Source of the DNA: Chloroflexota bacterium
GTDB lineage: Bacteria > Chloroflexota > Anaerolineae > J102
Reading direction: 5' to 3'
Assembly: GCA_013151415.1 (NCBI GenBank)
Contig: JAADII010000098.1
Coordinates: 1 to 47,998 of the forward strand
DNA length: 47,998 nucleotides
The translations under genes and the position numbers were made by a program. The notes under the pieces are model-generated. The model did not search any database. It had not been told where the DNA came from and worked only from the letters and a program-made list of their open reading frames with translations. Each line of letters starts with the position of its first letter. Positions within the stretch are counted from its first letter, which is position 1. This document shows, in pieces, positions 1-8,309 of this stretch.

Positions 1-2
1 TT

Positions 3-161
3 CCCATTGGGGCCTATCGTCGCGCCACGGCGCCGCCCGAATATGTGTTGGCTCCGGGCAGCTATACGGTGACCTTCTATCTACGCGAGTCCGGCGCGCG
101 ACTGGATAAATGGCAGATCAGGTTGCAGGCGACGCGACCAACGACCCACCGATATCGATGA
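3..161 (+). CDS. C-terminal fragment of an exported or surface-type protein
   Basis: The window opens inside a gene; the frame starting at base 3 stays open to a TGA at 159-161 and gives 52 residues. The visible part contains LAPGSYTVTFYLRES followed by GARLDKWQIRL. This looks like the last two beta strands of a beta-sandwich module of the carbohydrate-binding or PKD-like sort found in secreted proteins, where a Gly-Tyr-Thr-Val turn precedes a strand ending in Leu-Asp-Lys/Arg. The final residues (RPTTHRYR) are basic and unstructured. The assignment rests on a short stretch, so only the reading frame and the beta-sandwich flavour are supported. The full length and function lie outside the window. 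Confidence 0.5.
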   Translation, partial: PIGAYRRATAPPEYVLAPGSYTVTFYLRESGARLDKWQIRLQATRPTTHRYR

Positions 162-306
162 AGAGACAATGGAAGCTGGCGGGCGCTGGAAGCCGCATAC
201 CCCATCGTCCACCGACCAACTAACCGATGGACATTGGACTTTGGGCGCTGTTTTCAGAAATTGTATTACGATACGATGATTGAGCGGGCGTTTATGGAAA
301 CGAGAA

Positions 307-328
307 CCCCGCGCAGCCTCGCGCGGGG
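307..328 (-). terminator. GC-rich hairpin after the DUF4013 genes
   Basis: CCCCGCGC at 307-314 pairs perfectly with GCGCGGGG at 321-328 across a 6-base loop. It lies about 100 bases past the stop of the minus-strand DUF4013 gene; on that strand the stem is followed by the T-rich TTCTCGTTT, so it may end that transcript. It could also serve the gene ending at 161. The rest of 162-427 shows nothing I recognise. Confidence 0.45.
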
Positions 329-427
329 CGGATATAGATATGGTGCGGTAAAGGAGCGCCAATCCGAATCGTTGACGCATCGTCAAGCTTGGAGCTTTCA
401 GGCGAAGCAGGCGAAGTCGCCCTAGGC

Positions 428-1123
428 TCAGGTGATGATCGAAAGCGGTGAGGTTGGCGCTGAATCCAATTCACGGCCAAGCTGGCCATAAAGATGACCC
501 TGCACCAGGATGCTGTAGAACGCGGTGAACAGCATGCCAACGCCACACAAAAGCATGCCCACGAAACCGGCCACAAGCTGGACGAAAAGCATGACGATCA
601 GGATGACGATCACTTCCAAGAGATGCTCGCGCGTAAAGGCCGCGATTTCGCCAAACTGGAACCCGGCGCTTATCTCGCCGCTCTCCGCATATTTGATGGT
701 GATGGCCGGCGCAGCCAGCGCCACGGCAATGGCGTAAATAAAGGTGAGACAACTGAAACAAAACAACAACAAAGATGCCACAGCCGACGCGTCTGAATCG
801 GCCATCAGACCAATGACAAGCCCCACCGGAAGCGCTACGACAACCATCGGTAAGGACCAAATCAGAAAAATGACGAATAGCTTGAAGCCATCGGTCATTT
901 TCTCACCCCATTCATCCCAGGCGGGCAGGGGGCGTTCATCGCCGCGACGCACATTGCGTAACAATTCGAGCATGTATCCCGTTATCAACGCACCGCCAGC
1001 AAGAGCGCCGATGAATGTCCAGGCCAGCAGCATGGTGAGAAAGAAGATCAAGCCGCCGATGAGCACTTTACTAATCCATTCCTCATCCTCAAAAACGAAG
1101 GTGATGGCTTTGCCATAATCCAT
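428..1123 (-). CDS. DUF4013 family membrane protein (second of a tandem pair)
   Basis: A 231-residue, very hydrophobic protein. It opens with MDYGKAITFVFEDEEW, the N-terminal signature I associate with DUF4013 proteins (a Tyr-Gly-Lys, Phe-Glu-Asp helix before the first membrane segment). Five or six membrane spans can be drawn, at about residues 20-50, 85-110, 115-140, 165-195 and 198-218. The start is fixed by AAGGAGG about 8 bases upstream of the ATG. It follows its paralogue at 1175-1951 by 51 bases on the same strand and shares its opening almost residue for residue, so the two look like a local duplication and probably one transcript. Its molecular function is unknown; family members are integral membrane proteins without known catalytic residues. 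Confidence 0.85.
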   Translation of the reverse strand: MDYGKAITFVFEDEEWISKVLIGGLIFFLTMLLAWTFIGALAGGALITGYMLELLRNVRRGDERPLPAWDEWGEKMTDGFKLFVIFLIWSLPMVVVALPVGLVIGLMADSDASAVASLLLFCFSCLTFIYAIAVALAAPAITIKYAESGEISAGFQFGEIAAFTREHLLEVIVILIVMLFVQLVAGFVGMLLCGVGMLFTAFYSILVQGHLYGQLGRELDSAPTSPLSIIT

Positions 1124-1174
1124 GATGCATTCCTCCTTGCAGTGATAGCGACGAGATGAAATTCGAATTGAGAC

Positions 1175-1951
1175 TCAACCGACCGCGATGTCATCGTCCA
1201 GGATGACATCCACCTCAGAATCGTCCAATGGCTCGATCGCCTCCGATTCCTCTGAATTCGCGGATTCGTTTTCCCGCGCCGGCTCCTCGGCGGGAGCGGC
1301 GAGCCCAATTTGGCCATATAGGTGCGATTGCACCATAACCGTCCATACCGAAGTGAAGAATAGACCAATGCCACAAATGAGCAGACCCACAAAGTTGGCC
1401 ACAAAGGTGACGAGCCAAACAACGATGACTGCCGCGATAACATCGCCCGCGTTGTCGCGGGTGAAGTCCCACAGCCAAGCGACATCCAGGCTGTCGATGA
1501 TCTCTCGCGTATTCGCGTAGCGCACTGTGATGCCGGGAATGAAAAACGCGTAGAGAATGCCATATAAGATGGCGAGAAAGAAGAGGCAACTTCCCAAAAG
1601 AACAGCAATGGCCTGAATAGAAGTGTCGCTGAAAACGCTGATAAGCGCTGCGCCAGGGCTGAGTAAGATGATGGCGGGGACCGCGTAGATGAGATAAAGC
1701 AGCATCAATTTAACGCCGTCAACGAATAAACGGCCCCAGTCATCCCATTCAGGCAGCGGGTTTGGATTGCGAGCGCGCACGCGACTCACGATCTCGACGC
1801 TATATCCCAGAAGCAAGGCGCTTGCGATCAAGGGAGCAAACATAGTAAACGAGAAGAACACGCCCACAAACGTAATCAACGCCGCAATGAGCACCTTCTC
1901 GATCCATTTTTCATCTTCGAAGACGTAGCTCAATGATTTGCCGATCTCCAT
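1175..1951 (-). CDS. DUF4013 family membrane protein (first of a tandem pair, acidic tail)
   Basis: A 258-residue paralogue of the gene just downstream. The N-terminus MEIGKSLSYVFEDEKW matches the neighbour's, and the hydrophobic segments fall in the same order. It differs by a C-terminal extension of about 40 residues that is strongly acidic and rich in Glu, Asp and Ser (EESEAIEPLDDSEVDVILDD), which would lie in the cytoplasm or bind a basic partner. The ATG is preceded by AAGGAGG at the expected distance. An extended -10 at 2091-2099 is a likely promoter for the pair, leaving a leader of about 130 bases that contains a small TCGACG/CGTCGA hairpin. Function unknown. Family assignment is from sequence style, not from a search. 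Confidence 0.85.
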   Translation of the reverse strand: MEIGKSLSYVFEDEKWIEKVLIAALITFVGVFFSFTMFAPLIASALLLGYSVEIVSRVRARNPNPLPEWDDWGRLFVDGVKLMLLYLIYAVPAIILLSPGAALISVFSDTSIQAIAVLLGSCLFFLAILYGILYAFFIPGITVRYANTREIIDSLDVAWLWDFTRDNAGDVIAAVIVVWLVTFVANFVGLLICGIGLFFTSVWTVMVQSHLYGQIGLAAPAEEPARENESANSEESEAIEPLDDSEVDVILDDDIAVG

Positions 1952-2090
1952 GGCTCCTCCTTGAAAATCGTAAAGGGTGAGGGGATGATAAAATGGCGGG
2001 ATGATGAAGCGGGCTCAATTGGCCTGCCTGCTCCACGCGCTTTCCTTTCGACGTTTCACGTCGAGGGCCGTCATTCATCTCTCGCTTGCG

Positions 2091-2099
2091 ATTATAACA
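2091..2099 (-). promoter_or_regulatory. Extended -10 promoter for the DUF4013 pair
   Basis: On the minus strand the sequence reads TGT-TATAAT, a perfect -10 hexamer with the TGn extension. A weak TTGTTC lies 18 bases further upstream. It faces the DUF4013 genes and sits back to back with the def promoter at 2150-2158, so 1952-2263 is a divergent control region. Confidence 0.55.
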
Positions 2100-2149
2100 A
2101 ACCGCGTTGCAATAGAACAATGTGCGGTTCAGAGATCGCCGCGGTTTCG

Positions 2150-2158
2150 TGGTATACT
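2150..2158 (+). promoter_or_regulatory. Extended -10 promoter for def
   Basis: TGG-TATACT forms an extended -10 about 105 bases before the def start, with no clear -35. The wider string GTGGTATACTTGGC (2149-2162) differs by one base from the element in front of the gene at 8696, which supports it as a real promoter type in this genome. Confidence 0.5.
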
Positions 2159-2263
2159 TGGCCAACCGAGTGATGATGGGGGCGTTCGCATCCCCGTTGT
2201 CGAACTATCGAGCCTTCCATATACAAAACATCATCATTTTTTGAGAACAACCTGAATCAACCT

Positions 2264-2836
2264 ATGGCGACATTGGACATTCTCACTCTTGGCGACCCGC
2301 GACTGCGCAAAAAGAGCAGACCGGTGCGACGATTTGATAGACGCCTGAAACAACTGGCCGAAGACATGGTGGAAACCATGCAAAAATCTCAGGGCGTGGG
2401 CCTGGCCGCGCCTCAGGTGGGCATCAATGAACGCCTGATCGTGGTGCAAATGCCCGAGGAGGGGTTCGAAGATGATCCACAGGCGGGAAAGCTCTATGTG
2501 ATGGTCAACCCGGAAATCGTGCGAGTGCGAGGCGAGGAGGTGGCCGGAGATGAAGGTTGTCTTTCTATCCCCGGTTATATTGGCGAGGTGGTGCGGCGCA
2601 ATCAAGTTACGGTGAAAGGGTTCGATGTGAACGGCAAACCTTATCGCGTGAAAGCATTCGACTACCTGGCCCGCATTTTCTTGCATGAAATCGATCACTT
2701 AAACGGCGTGCTGTTCATTGATCATATCGACGACCCCTCCAAACTGCGCCGCATCATATATGACGCGGAAAAGGATGAATACTACGAGGAGCCATTGGTT
2801 TCATTAGATGGCCTGCTTACTCGCGAACCAGCATAA
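2264..2836 (+). CDS. def: Peptide deformylase
   Basis: Removes the formyl group from the N-terminal formyl-methionine of new proteins, using a bound metal. The 190-residue protein carries all three family motifs in order: GVGLAAPQVG at residues 44-53, EGCLSIPG at 97-104 and HEIDHLNG at 141-148. Metal ligands are Cys99, His141 and His145, and the catalytic Glu is Glu142. A stretch between motifs 1 and 2 (EEGFEDDPQAGKL) and a charged tail after residue 155 are typical of longer bacterial forms. It is a stand-alone gene: the usual partner fmt is absent nearby, and its last 20 bases overlap the 3' end of the convergent FHA gene. The start is the first Met matching family length; no strong ribosome site is visible. 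Confidence 0.97.
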   Translation: MATLDILTLGDPRLRKKSRPVRRFDRRLKQLAEDMVETMQKSQGVGLAAPQVGINERLIVVQMPEEGFEDDPQAGKLYVMVNPEIVRVRGEEVAGDEGCLSIPGYIGEVVRRNQVTVKGFDVNGKPYRVKAFDYLARIFLHEIDHLNGVLFIDHIDDPSKLRRIIYDAEKDEYYEEPLVSLDGLLTREPA

Positions 2837-3611
2837 AGCCAAACAACGTTTGGCCCATGATGATGCGATCGCCGTGTTCCAGCCGTCGTCGTTGCTCGAT
2901 TCGGTTATTGACATAGACGCCGTTTACACTGGCCAGATCATAGAGAACAAACCCTTCTGATTCGAAGCGAATACGCGCATGTTGGCGTGACATGGCTGGG
3001 TCATCGATGGAGATATCGTTGTATCGACTGTCGCGGCCGATATCGGTCAGCGCGCCTAACCGATATTCTTTCCCTGCAAAACGCCCACTCATCACCACCA
3101 GCCACGCCAGCGGCGGTGTGGGGGAAGGCGCAGCCGAGGGCGGGGTGATGGGACCGGATGTTGTGGAGGAAGCGGAGACGCGGCCGTTGATCATGGGCGC
3201 AGGCGGAGTTTGATTGGTTGCGGTGGTCGAATCGGCGGGGGGCGGCAAGGGCAACGGGTCCTCTTCCAACACGCCAACCAAAGGCCCTTCGACCACGCCA
3301 ACGCCGGCCGTGTAAAGAATAAGGCTGATGGTGGAAATAAGCGTGGCCAAAGCGCCCAAATAACCCAACAACAACGGCATGTTTCCCATCCCCGAAGCGA
3401 GTTCAGGAAAGAGAAAAAGCACGGCGCTAGGCGCCACCACCATCGCACACACCAGCGAGATCACGCGCCAAACCCCGGCCTGTAGCGAGCGACGCTGACT
3501 ATCAAAGAATATCCAACAGGCCGCGACAAGAGTGATGGCCATACCAATGGCTATGCCCCAACGAAACCAGGCGTCGATTAAGATGAGTGGAAGCGAAAGG
3601 GAGGGGTCCAT
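2817..3611 (-). CDS. Membrane-anchored FHA-domain protein
   Basis: FHA domains bind phosphothreonine peptides. This 264-residue protein has three predicted membrane spans near residues 9-36, 46-68 and 80-107, then a Pro/Ser/Thr-rich linker (about 115-165), then a C-terminal FHA domain. The domain shows the diagnostic set: DIGRDSRYNDI (the conserved Gly-Arg), SRQHARI (Ser and His of the binding loop) and DLASVNGVYVNN (the Asn-Gly turn). It starts 2 bases after the stop of the next FHA gene upstream, so the two are surely cotranscribed. The 3' end overlaps def on the other strand by 20 bases. Likely role: membrane recruitment of a Thr-phosphorylated partner; the partner is not identifiable here. 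Confidence 0.9.
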   Translation of the reverse strand: MDPSLSLPLILIDAWFRWGIAIGMAITLVAACWIFFDSQRRSLQAGVWRVISLVCAMVVAPSAVLFLFPELASGMGNMPLLLGYLGALATLISTISLILYTAGVGVVEGPLVGVLEEDPLPLPPPADSTTATNQTPPAPMINGRVSASSTTSGPITPPSAAPSPTPPLAWLVVMSGRFAGKEYRLGALTDIGRDSRYNDISIDDPAMSRQHARIRFESEGFVLYDLASVNGVYVNNRIEQRRRLEHGDRIIMGQTLFGFMLVRE

Positions 3612-3613
3612 GC

Positions 3614-3976
3614 CTAAAGCTGCTTGAACACCAGAACGGTGTTTCCGAGTTGCAGACGGTCTTCATCCTTCAGCGCCTGTCGGGTGATGCGCTCACCATT
3701 GACAAACGTGCCATTCACGCTGGCCAGATCTTGCACAATAAATTGCAAACCCGAAGGGCCTGGCTCGGCAACGATGCGAGCGTGAAATCGTGAAACGCTC
3801 TCATCATCCAGGCAAATATCATTGGCTTCGCCCCGACCCAAACTGACCCCTTCAGGCTTGAGCGGATAAAGCCGTCCGCGACGGGGGCCGCGTAGCATCA
3901 CCAACCATGCGTAACTGGAGGCGTGGTCGTCGATTTCGATCGTGGGGATATGTTCGGGCGGGACGTGGGAACCCAT
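3614..3976 (-). CDS. Small single-domain FHA protein
   Basis: A 120-residue soluble protein that is essentially one FHA domain. Conserved elements are SLGRGEANDICLDD, SRFHARI and DLASVNGTFVNGERI, in the right order and spacing. No membrane segment or signal peptide is seen. It sits between two larger FHA proteins that do have membrane segments and is 2 bases upstream of one of them. The three domains are clearly related but not identical, suggesting an old local duplication. A free FHA domain of this size usually acts as an adaptor between a phosphorylated protein and an effector. The ATG at 3976 is chosen because the reading frame upstream runs into a repetitive region; no clear ribosome site precedes it. 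Confidence 0.88.
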   Translation of the reverse strand: MGSHVPPEHIPTIEIDDHASSYAWLVMLRGPRRGRLYPLKPEGVSLGRGEANDICLDDESVSRFHARIVAEPGPSGLQFIVQDLASVNGTFVNGERITRQALKDEDRLQLGNTVLVFKQL

Positions 3977-3978
3977 GA

Positions 3979-4012
3979 CTTGCGAATCGTGAATGTGGAA
4001 TGCGAAATGGAC
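3979..4012. repeat. Short 7-base-period repeat between FHA genes
   Basis: The sequence breaks into heptamers sharing a GAA core: TTGCGAA, TCGTGAA, TGTGGAA, TGCGAAA. It begins just upstream of the small FHA gene's start codon and belongs to the same class of 7-base-period repeats seen at 6700, 9720 and 16207. Confidence 0.5.
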
Positions 4013-4050
4013 GTAATGATGGCGTTGATGACGCGCAATGCATTACGAGA

Positions 4051-5109
4051 TTACGCGGCATGTTGACTTTCGAATATGAAACGCAACTGACACGCTCCAA
4101 GACGAATTTCATCGCCGTTTTGCAATGCGTGTTCGGCCACCGCAATCCCATGCACATAAGTTCCATTGGTGCTCTTCAGATCGCGCAAAACGAAATGGCC
4201 GTCCTCTTCATCCACCAGCGCATGACGACCACTGACGGTTGGTTCGGTGAGTATGGCCTGGGCGCGAGCGGGGTCGCGGCCAAGAATGAGGGTCTCCCCG
4301 GGATGGATAGGGAAGCGTTTTCCGGCATCGGGGCCATTTTCCACCACCAGCCATGCAAGAGGCCGTTGCACCGAATCAAGAGCCGCGGTGGGGGGCGCCA
4401 GGCGTTGGGTGGCCGCGCTTGCCGCAGGGGGCGTAAGACGGCGGGTGGTTGCATCGGCCTGTGAAGATTCGTCGGCCACGGTTGGGGACTCGGCCGCACC
4501 GGTTGAGAGGGGTTGCGAACGAGGCGGCGGAGGGACAAAAGCCGCGGGCGGCGCTGGGGCCGGCCGCGCGCTGTGATAGGTTGCCTCGACCGAACCCTCA
4601 GCCCGGGAGGGAGCGGGCGGGATCACGGGGTCTTGAGAAGCGTCGAGTTCGGGTTGCGGCGGCGATGCAGGAGCGGGAGGAGGTTCTTCGCCAAAAGGAA
4701 CGCTCCACACATAGATGAAAAAAACCACGCATAAAAGCAAAAACCCCACCACAAACATGAGATTCGAAGGTGATGCAAGCGTGAACGCCGCGAGAAAAGC
4801 CAATCCTGCAATCCCCAACAACAAAAGAAAGAAGAGGAGCGTTAACACAGCCGGCTTGGCCCAAGGCTCCTGATTCCACAAGCCGCGAAACACCAACCCC
4901 GCCAACCCCGCCGTTATCAGCGGTGGTGCGGCCAAAAGGTTGATGAGCGCAGCCGAAATTTGCAAACGCTCGAAAAGCGCGATGTAATCCATCATGCCAT
5001 CAGGATTGACCAACACATACGCGGCCAAACCCAGATTTACAATGGCGATGAATAAAAAGATGAACGCCAGAAGCGTGATGCCAAAGGGGCGAATGCGAGA
5101 AGGTCTCAT
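4051..5109 (-). CDS. Polytopic membrane protein with C-terminal FHA domain
   Basis: A 352-residue protein. The first 155 residues hold about four membrane spans (near 10-32, 50-72, 80-110 and 116-140). Residues 150-250 are a low-complexity Pro/Ala/Ser/Thr linker, and residues 258-350 an FHA domain with ILGRDPARAQAIL, SGRHALV and DLKSTNGTYVHG. The architecture matches the protein at 2817-3611 with a longer linker, so the two are probably paralogues. Upstream there is a textbook promoter (TTGACA, 17 bases, GATAAT) ending only 8 bases before the ATG, so the mRNA should begin at or within a few bases of the start codon. An AGGA sits in those 8 bases but could not be fully transcribed. First gene of the FHA group. 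Confidence 0.9.
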   Translation of the reverse strand: MRPSRIRPFGITLLAFIFLFIAIVNLGLAAYVLVNPDGMMDYIALFERLQISAALINLLAAPPLITAGLAGLVFRGLWNQEPWAKPAVLTLLFFLLLLGIAGLAFLAAFTLASPSNLMFVVGFLLLCVVFFIYVWSVPFGEEPPPAPASPPQPELDASQDPVIPPAPSRAEGSVEATYHSARPAPAPPAAFVPPPPRSQPLSTGAAESPTVADESSQADATTRRLTPPAASAATQRLAPPTAALDSVQRPLAWLVVENGPDAGKRFPIHPGETLILGRDPARAQAILTEPTVSGRHALVDEEDGHFVLRDLKSTNGTYVHGIAVAEHALQNGDEIRLGACQLRFIFESQHAA

Positions 5110-5117
5110 AAATCCTG

Positions 5118-5146
5118 ATTATCGCGTGCTGGTTAGCGGCTGTCAA
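5118..5146 (-). promoter_or_regulatory. Consensus promoter, probably giving a leaderless FHA mRNA
   Basis: On the minus strand a perfect TTGACA (5141-5146) is followed after exactly 17 bases by GATAAT (5118-5123). The ATG of the FHA gene begins at 5109, with 8 bases between. Transcription normally starts 6-7 bases past the -10, so the 5' leader would be nil or one to three bases. Confidence 0.8.
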
Positions 5147-5217
5147 AGCTTTGTTTACTGCAAGAGGGCGTTTCAGCATTTCAAGAATTTGAGGGAGCGA
5201 TGACCAGCCTGGCGCCC

Positions 5218-6696
5218 TCATCCTGTTGAATTGCCCTCTTGCTCCCTCTCTTCGAAGGGCGGCAATTGCCGTTGGCCCTGACGAAAGGCGTAAAAATTCC
5301 ATATGAGACGGCTGAGATCGTTCATGAGCGGGTTGCTGTAATCCCAGATCACCCAGCCCGCCTGATAGACGAAAATAGCCAGAACATAGGGCCCTTCCGG
5401 CCCGTAGATGAGCGCGACGTCGCCCTGGTTGTCCGCGCCGTAACCGTGTTTGTGGGCCACGCGCGCATCCTTGGGCGCGCCATATTTGATCAGATATCCC
5501 ATGGGGTTTTGTTCAAGCCAGGCGATGAGCTCCTCGCATTCGGCCGGTGTGATCTTGTCGGGAAACGCGGCTACAAGGTTGCCCTTGCCCTCCGCACACT
5601 GTCCGATCTCGGCCAGGATTTCACCAATGTCGCGCGGGGTGGTCTGAGTGGCGGGATCAGGGTTGGTGAAGTATTCGGGATTCGTGTTGGCCGGAGTGGC
5701 GATATAGGGCGGGATTAAATCGCTGTCGTAAGGCACGGCGATGAATGTATTCTTGAATCCCAGCTCGCGCACGAAATCGGTGACCCGCTGCGCGCCCGTC
5801 AATGTGTCCTGATCGCCGATGTAGTAGAGCAACGCATTGGCCGCGGCGTTGCTGGCCGTGGTCGATTTCACTGTGTCGCTGATCCAACGCGTGATATTGT
5901 CGGGCAGGGGTTGCTCGTAATCGTAATAGATTTTGAGCAAAATGGGTATCTTAACCGTGCTCATGCCCGAAAACGCGGTGTCTGCGTCGATATCGATGGT
6001 TGCGCCGCTGGGAAGGTGTTGCAAATAGAGACTGTAGACGCCGGGAAAACGCTCCAATCGCTCGCGCAGGGCCTTTTCCAACGCCTCGTAGTCGGGTGGG
6101 ATGGGCGACTTTTCGATGAAATGGATGCGGGCTTCGCGATCGTAAGCGTTGGTGAAAGCGTCGATGATGTCGATGGCGCTTTCATTAAGATCGGTGTAGC
6201 GTCCTGGCTGGCCAGCAACCCATTGCAAGGAATCTAGATTGGCGTAGGCTGGGGTGGGATCGGTGTCGTATTGAGCGGCCGTCTCATGCAACCACGCGGC
6301 CAGCTTTTCCCGATCGTAATCGTATTTTAGGGGGACGTCGCCTCCCAAAGGCGGTTGATTGGCCATGTAGAGCAAAAAATCTCGCAGATAATAGAGACCC
6401 CGACCATATTCCTGAGCCTCGGCCACCATGCTTTCCGCGTCGATGGTGAAATCGATCTCCTCTGGCCTGAGCACCAGCCGACGTTTGTCATGATAGACAA
6501 GAATGGGCGACTCGAAAACTTGACGTAAATTGGCTGCGGCTTCTTCAGCGGTGGCTCCGCCCACGCCCACGCCGCCCAGGGTCACGCCGGGCGGGATCGC
6601 GTCGCGGCCGGCGCGAAAGGCCACCCATTGCGGCCCAATGAACACAATAGCGGCTACAATAAGCACAAGGAAGAGAAAACGGATGAGCGATTTCAT
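5218..6696 (-). CDS. Membrane-anchored class A beta-lactamase-like serine hydrolase
   Basis: A 492-residue protein with an N-terminal membrane anchor (residues 5-25). Residues 35-190 resemble the YoaR/VanW-associated peptidoglycan-binding fold: they start with VTLGGVGVGGATAEEAAANL, then a strand pair with LVLRPEEIDFTID. A serine hydrolase domain of the beta-lactamase-2 type follows. Its nucleophile motif is Ser246-Thr-Val-Lys249. The second motif position is occupied by Ser282-Asn283 in STTASNAAAN rather than a clean Ser-Asp-Asn, and the third motif is Lys416-His-Gly in place of Lys-Thr-Gly. The protein likely acts outside the membrane on cell wall or as an esterase; whether it hydrolyses beta-lactams is unknown. 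The ATG at 6696 gives a good signal anchor. It lies downstream of guaA in the same direction, separated by a repeat. Confidence 0.85.
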   Translation of the reverse strand: MKSLIRFLFLVLIVAAIVFIGPQWVAFRAGRDAIPPGVTLGGVGVGGATAEEAAANLRQVFESPILVYHDKRRLVLRPEEIDFTIDAESMVAEAQEYGRGLYYLRDFLLYMANQPPLGGDVPLKYDYDREKLAAWLHETAAQYDTDPTPAYANLDSLQWVAGQPGRYTDLNESAIDIIDAFTNAYDREARIHFIEKSPIPPDYEALEKALRERLERFPGVYSLYLQHLPSGATIDIDADTAFSGMSTVKIPILLKIYYDYEQPLPDNITRWISDTVKSTTASNAAANALLYYIGDQDTLTGAQRVTDFVRELGFKNTFIAVPYDSDLIPPYIATPANTNPEYFTNPDPATQTTPRDIGEILAEIGQCAEGKGNLVAAFPDKITPAECEELIAWLEQNPMGYLIKYGAPKDARVAHKHGYGADNQGDVALIYGPEGPYVLAIFVYQAGWVIWDYSNPLMNDLSRLIWNFYAFRQGQRQLPPFEEREQEGNSTG

Positions 6697-6699
6697 GTT

Positions 6700-6743
6700 G
6701 GTTTATGGTTCACGGTTCACAGTTCACGGTTGACTGCTGACCG
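6700..6743. repeat. 7-base-period repeat (GGTTCAC family)
   Basis: Heptamers GGTTTAT, GGTTCAC, GGTTCAC, AGTTCAC, GGTTGAC, TGCTGAC run head to tail between the serine hydrolase start and guaA stop. The fragment CAGTTCAC-GTTGA recurs at 41830-41845, so this is a dispersed family. Confidence 0.6.
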
Positions 6744-6749
6744 TTTTCA

Positions 6750-8309
6750 TCACTCCCACTCAATGGTCGCGGGGGGCTTGGAGGTGATGTCGTAGACCAC
6801 GCGATTGACGCCTTCGACCTCGTTGACGATACGGTTGGCCATGCGTCCCAGCACATCGTAGGGCAATTTGGCCCAATCCGCAGTCATGAAATCGTCGGTG
6901 GTGACCACGCGCACCGCGAGCGCGTGCGCGTAGGTGCGATAATCGCCCATCACGCCCACGGTTTGCACGGGCAAAAGCACCGCGAAGGCCTGAGCCGTGG
7001 CGCGATAAAGCCCCGCGCTCTCCAATTCCTGAATGACGATGGCGTCGGCCCGACGCAGGGTTTCCAATCGCTCCCATGTCACTTCGCCCAGGATGCGGAT
7101 GGCCAGGCCGGGGCCGGGAAAAGGGTGTCGCCAAACGATGCGTTCGGGCAGGCCCAAAGCCAGCCCCACGCGACGCACTTCGTCCTTGAACAGATAGCGC
7201 AACGGTTCGAGCAGCTCGAACTCGATGTCTTCGGGCAAGCCGCCCACATTATGGTGCGTTTTAATGGTGCGGGCCGACCGTTCACGACTGCTGCTGGCGC
7301 TCTCGATGACGTCGGGGTAAAGGGTGCCCTGGGCCAGAAAACGGTAGGGCGGGCCGGATTCTTCGCGCACCAACCGCGCGGCTTCGGCCTCGAACACGCG
7401 CACAAAGCGATGACCGATGCGTCGTCGTTTTTCTTCGGGGTCGGTCACGCCCGCGAGGTCGGAGAGAAACTGCTCGGCCGCGTTGACCGCGACCAGGCGG
7501 ATGCCGTGCGCGCGACGAAACGTATCGATGACTTCATCGGCCTCGCCCAAACGAAGCAGGCCGTGGTCCACGAACACACAGGTGAGTTGATCGCCGATCG
7601 CGCGATGAATGAGCGCGGCCGCGACCGAGGAATCGACCCCGCCGCTTAGCCCGCAAACGACGCGATACTCGCCCACCTGTTCGCGGATGGCCTGCACGCT
7701 CTCCTCGACGAAATTGCTCGGCGTCCAGTCAGCGTGCAATTGGGCCACGTCGAAGAGGAAGTTGCGCAGCAGGTCCATGCCCTGGCGGGTGTGTTGCACC
7801 TCGGGATGAAATTGCACGCCGTAGCGGCGATTGGCGATGTCGCCCATCATGGCGATGTTATCCTGCCGCGACTTGCCCAGCGCCACCCAGCCGGCGGGCA
7901 AGCGATCCACATGATCGCTGTGACTCATCCACACGTGCAGAACCGGGGGCAGGCCCTCGAGCAAGGGCGCGGGTTGGGTGATCTCGACCTGGGTGTGGCC
8001 GAATTCTCGGGCGCTGGCCGGGGCCACATGGCCGCCCAGAGCATGGGCCAGCAGTTGCATGCCGTAGCAAATGCCCAGCACGGGCTTGCCGCTTTCCAGC
8101 ACAATGTCGGGCAGCCGCGGCGCGTCCGGTTCATAGACGCTGGTGGGGCCGCCGGAGAGAATGTAGGCGTCGGCCTGGGCCAGCCGTTCGGGCGGTGCGT
8201 CCCAATGAACCAACTCGCTATAAACGCCCAGATCGCGCACGCGACGAGCGATGAGCTGCGCGGTCTGCGAGCCGAAGTCGATGACGATGACAGTGTGGTG
8301 AAAGAGCAT
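6750..8309 (-). CDS. guaA: GMP synthase (glutamine-hydrolysing)
   Basis: Converts XMP to GMP with ATP and glutamine, the last step of guanine nucleotide synthesis. The 519-residue chain shows the glutamine amidotransferase domain first (nucleophile Cys81 in GICYGMQLL; His-Glu in VQFHPEV). The ATP pyrophosphatase domain follows, with its P-loop [15 protein letters not shown], and then the dimerisation tail ending in KPPATIEWE, which is the typical GuaA C-terminus. Length is normal. I chose ATG at 8309 ([15 protein letters not shown]) because family members begin about ten residues before the IDFGSQ strand. A GTG at 8336 is in frame and would add nine residues. Neither has a clear ribosome site. 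No guanine or PRPP riboswitch is evident upstream. Confidence 0.97.
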   Translation of the reverse strand: MLFHHTVIVIDFGSQTAQLIARRVRDLGVYSELVHWDAPPERLAQADAYILSGGPTSVYEPDAPRLPDIVLESGKPVLGICYGMQLLAHALGGHVAPASAREFGHTQVEITQPAPLLEGLPPVLHVWMSHSDHVDRLPAGWVALGKSRQDNIAMMGDIANRRYGVQFHPEVQHTRQGMDLLRNFLFDVAQLHADWTPSNFVEESVQAIREQVGEYRVVCGLSGGVDSSVAAALIHRAIGDQLTCVFVDHGLLRLGEADEVIDTFRRAHGIRLVAVNAAEQFLSDLAGVTDPEEKRRRIGHRFVRVFEAEAARLVREESGPPYRFLAQGTLYPDVIESASSSRERSARTIKTHHNVGGLPEDIEFELLEPLRYLFKDEVRRVGLALGLPERIVWRHPFPGPGLAIRILGEVTWERLETLRRADAIVIQELESAGLYRATAQAFAVLLPVQTVGVMGDYRTYAHALAVRVVTTDDFMTADWAKLPYDVLGRMANRIVNEVEGVNRVVYDITSKPPATIEWE

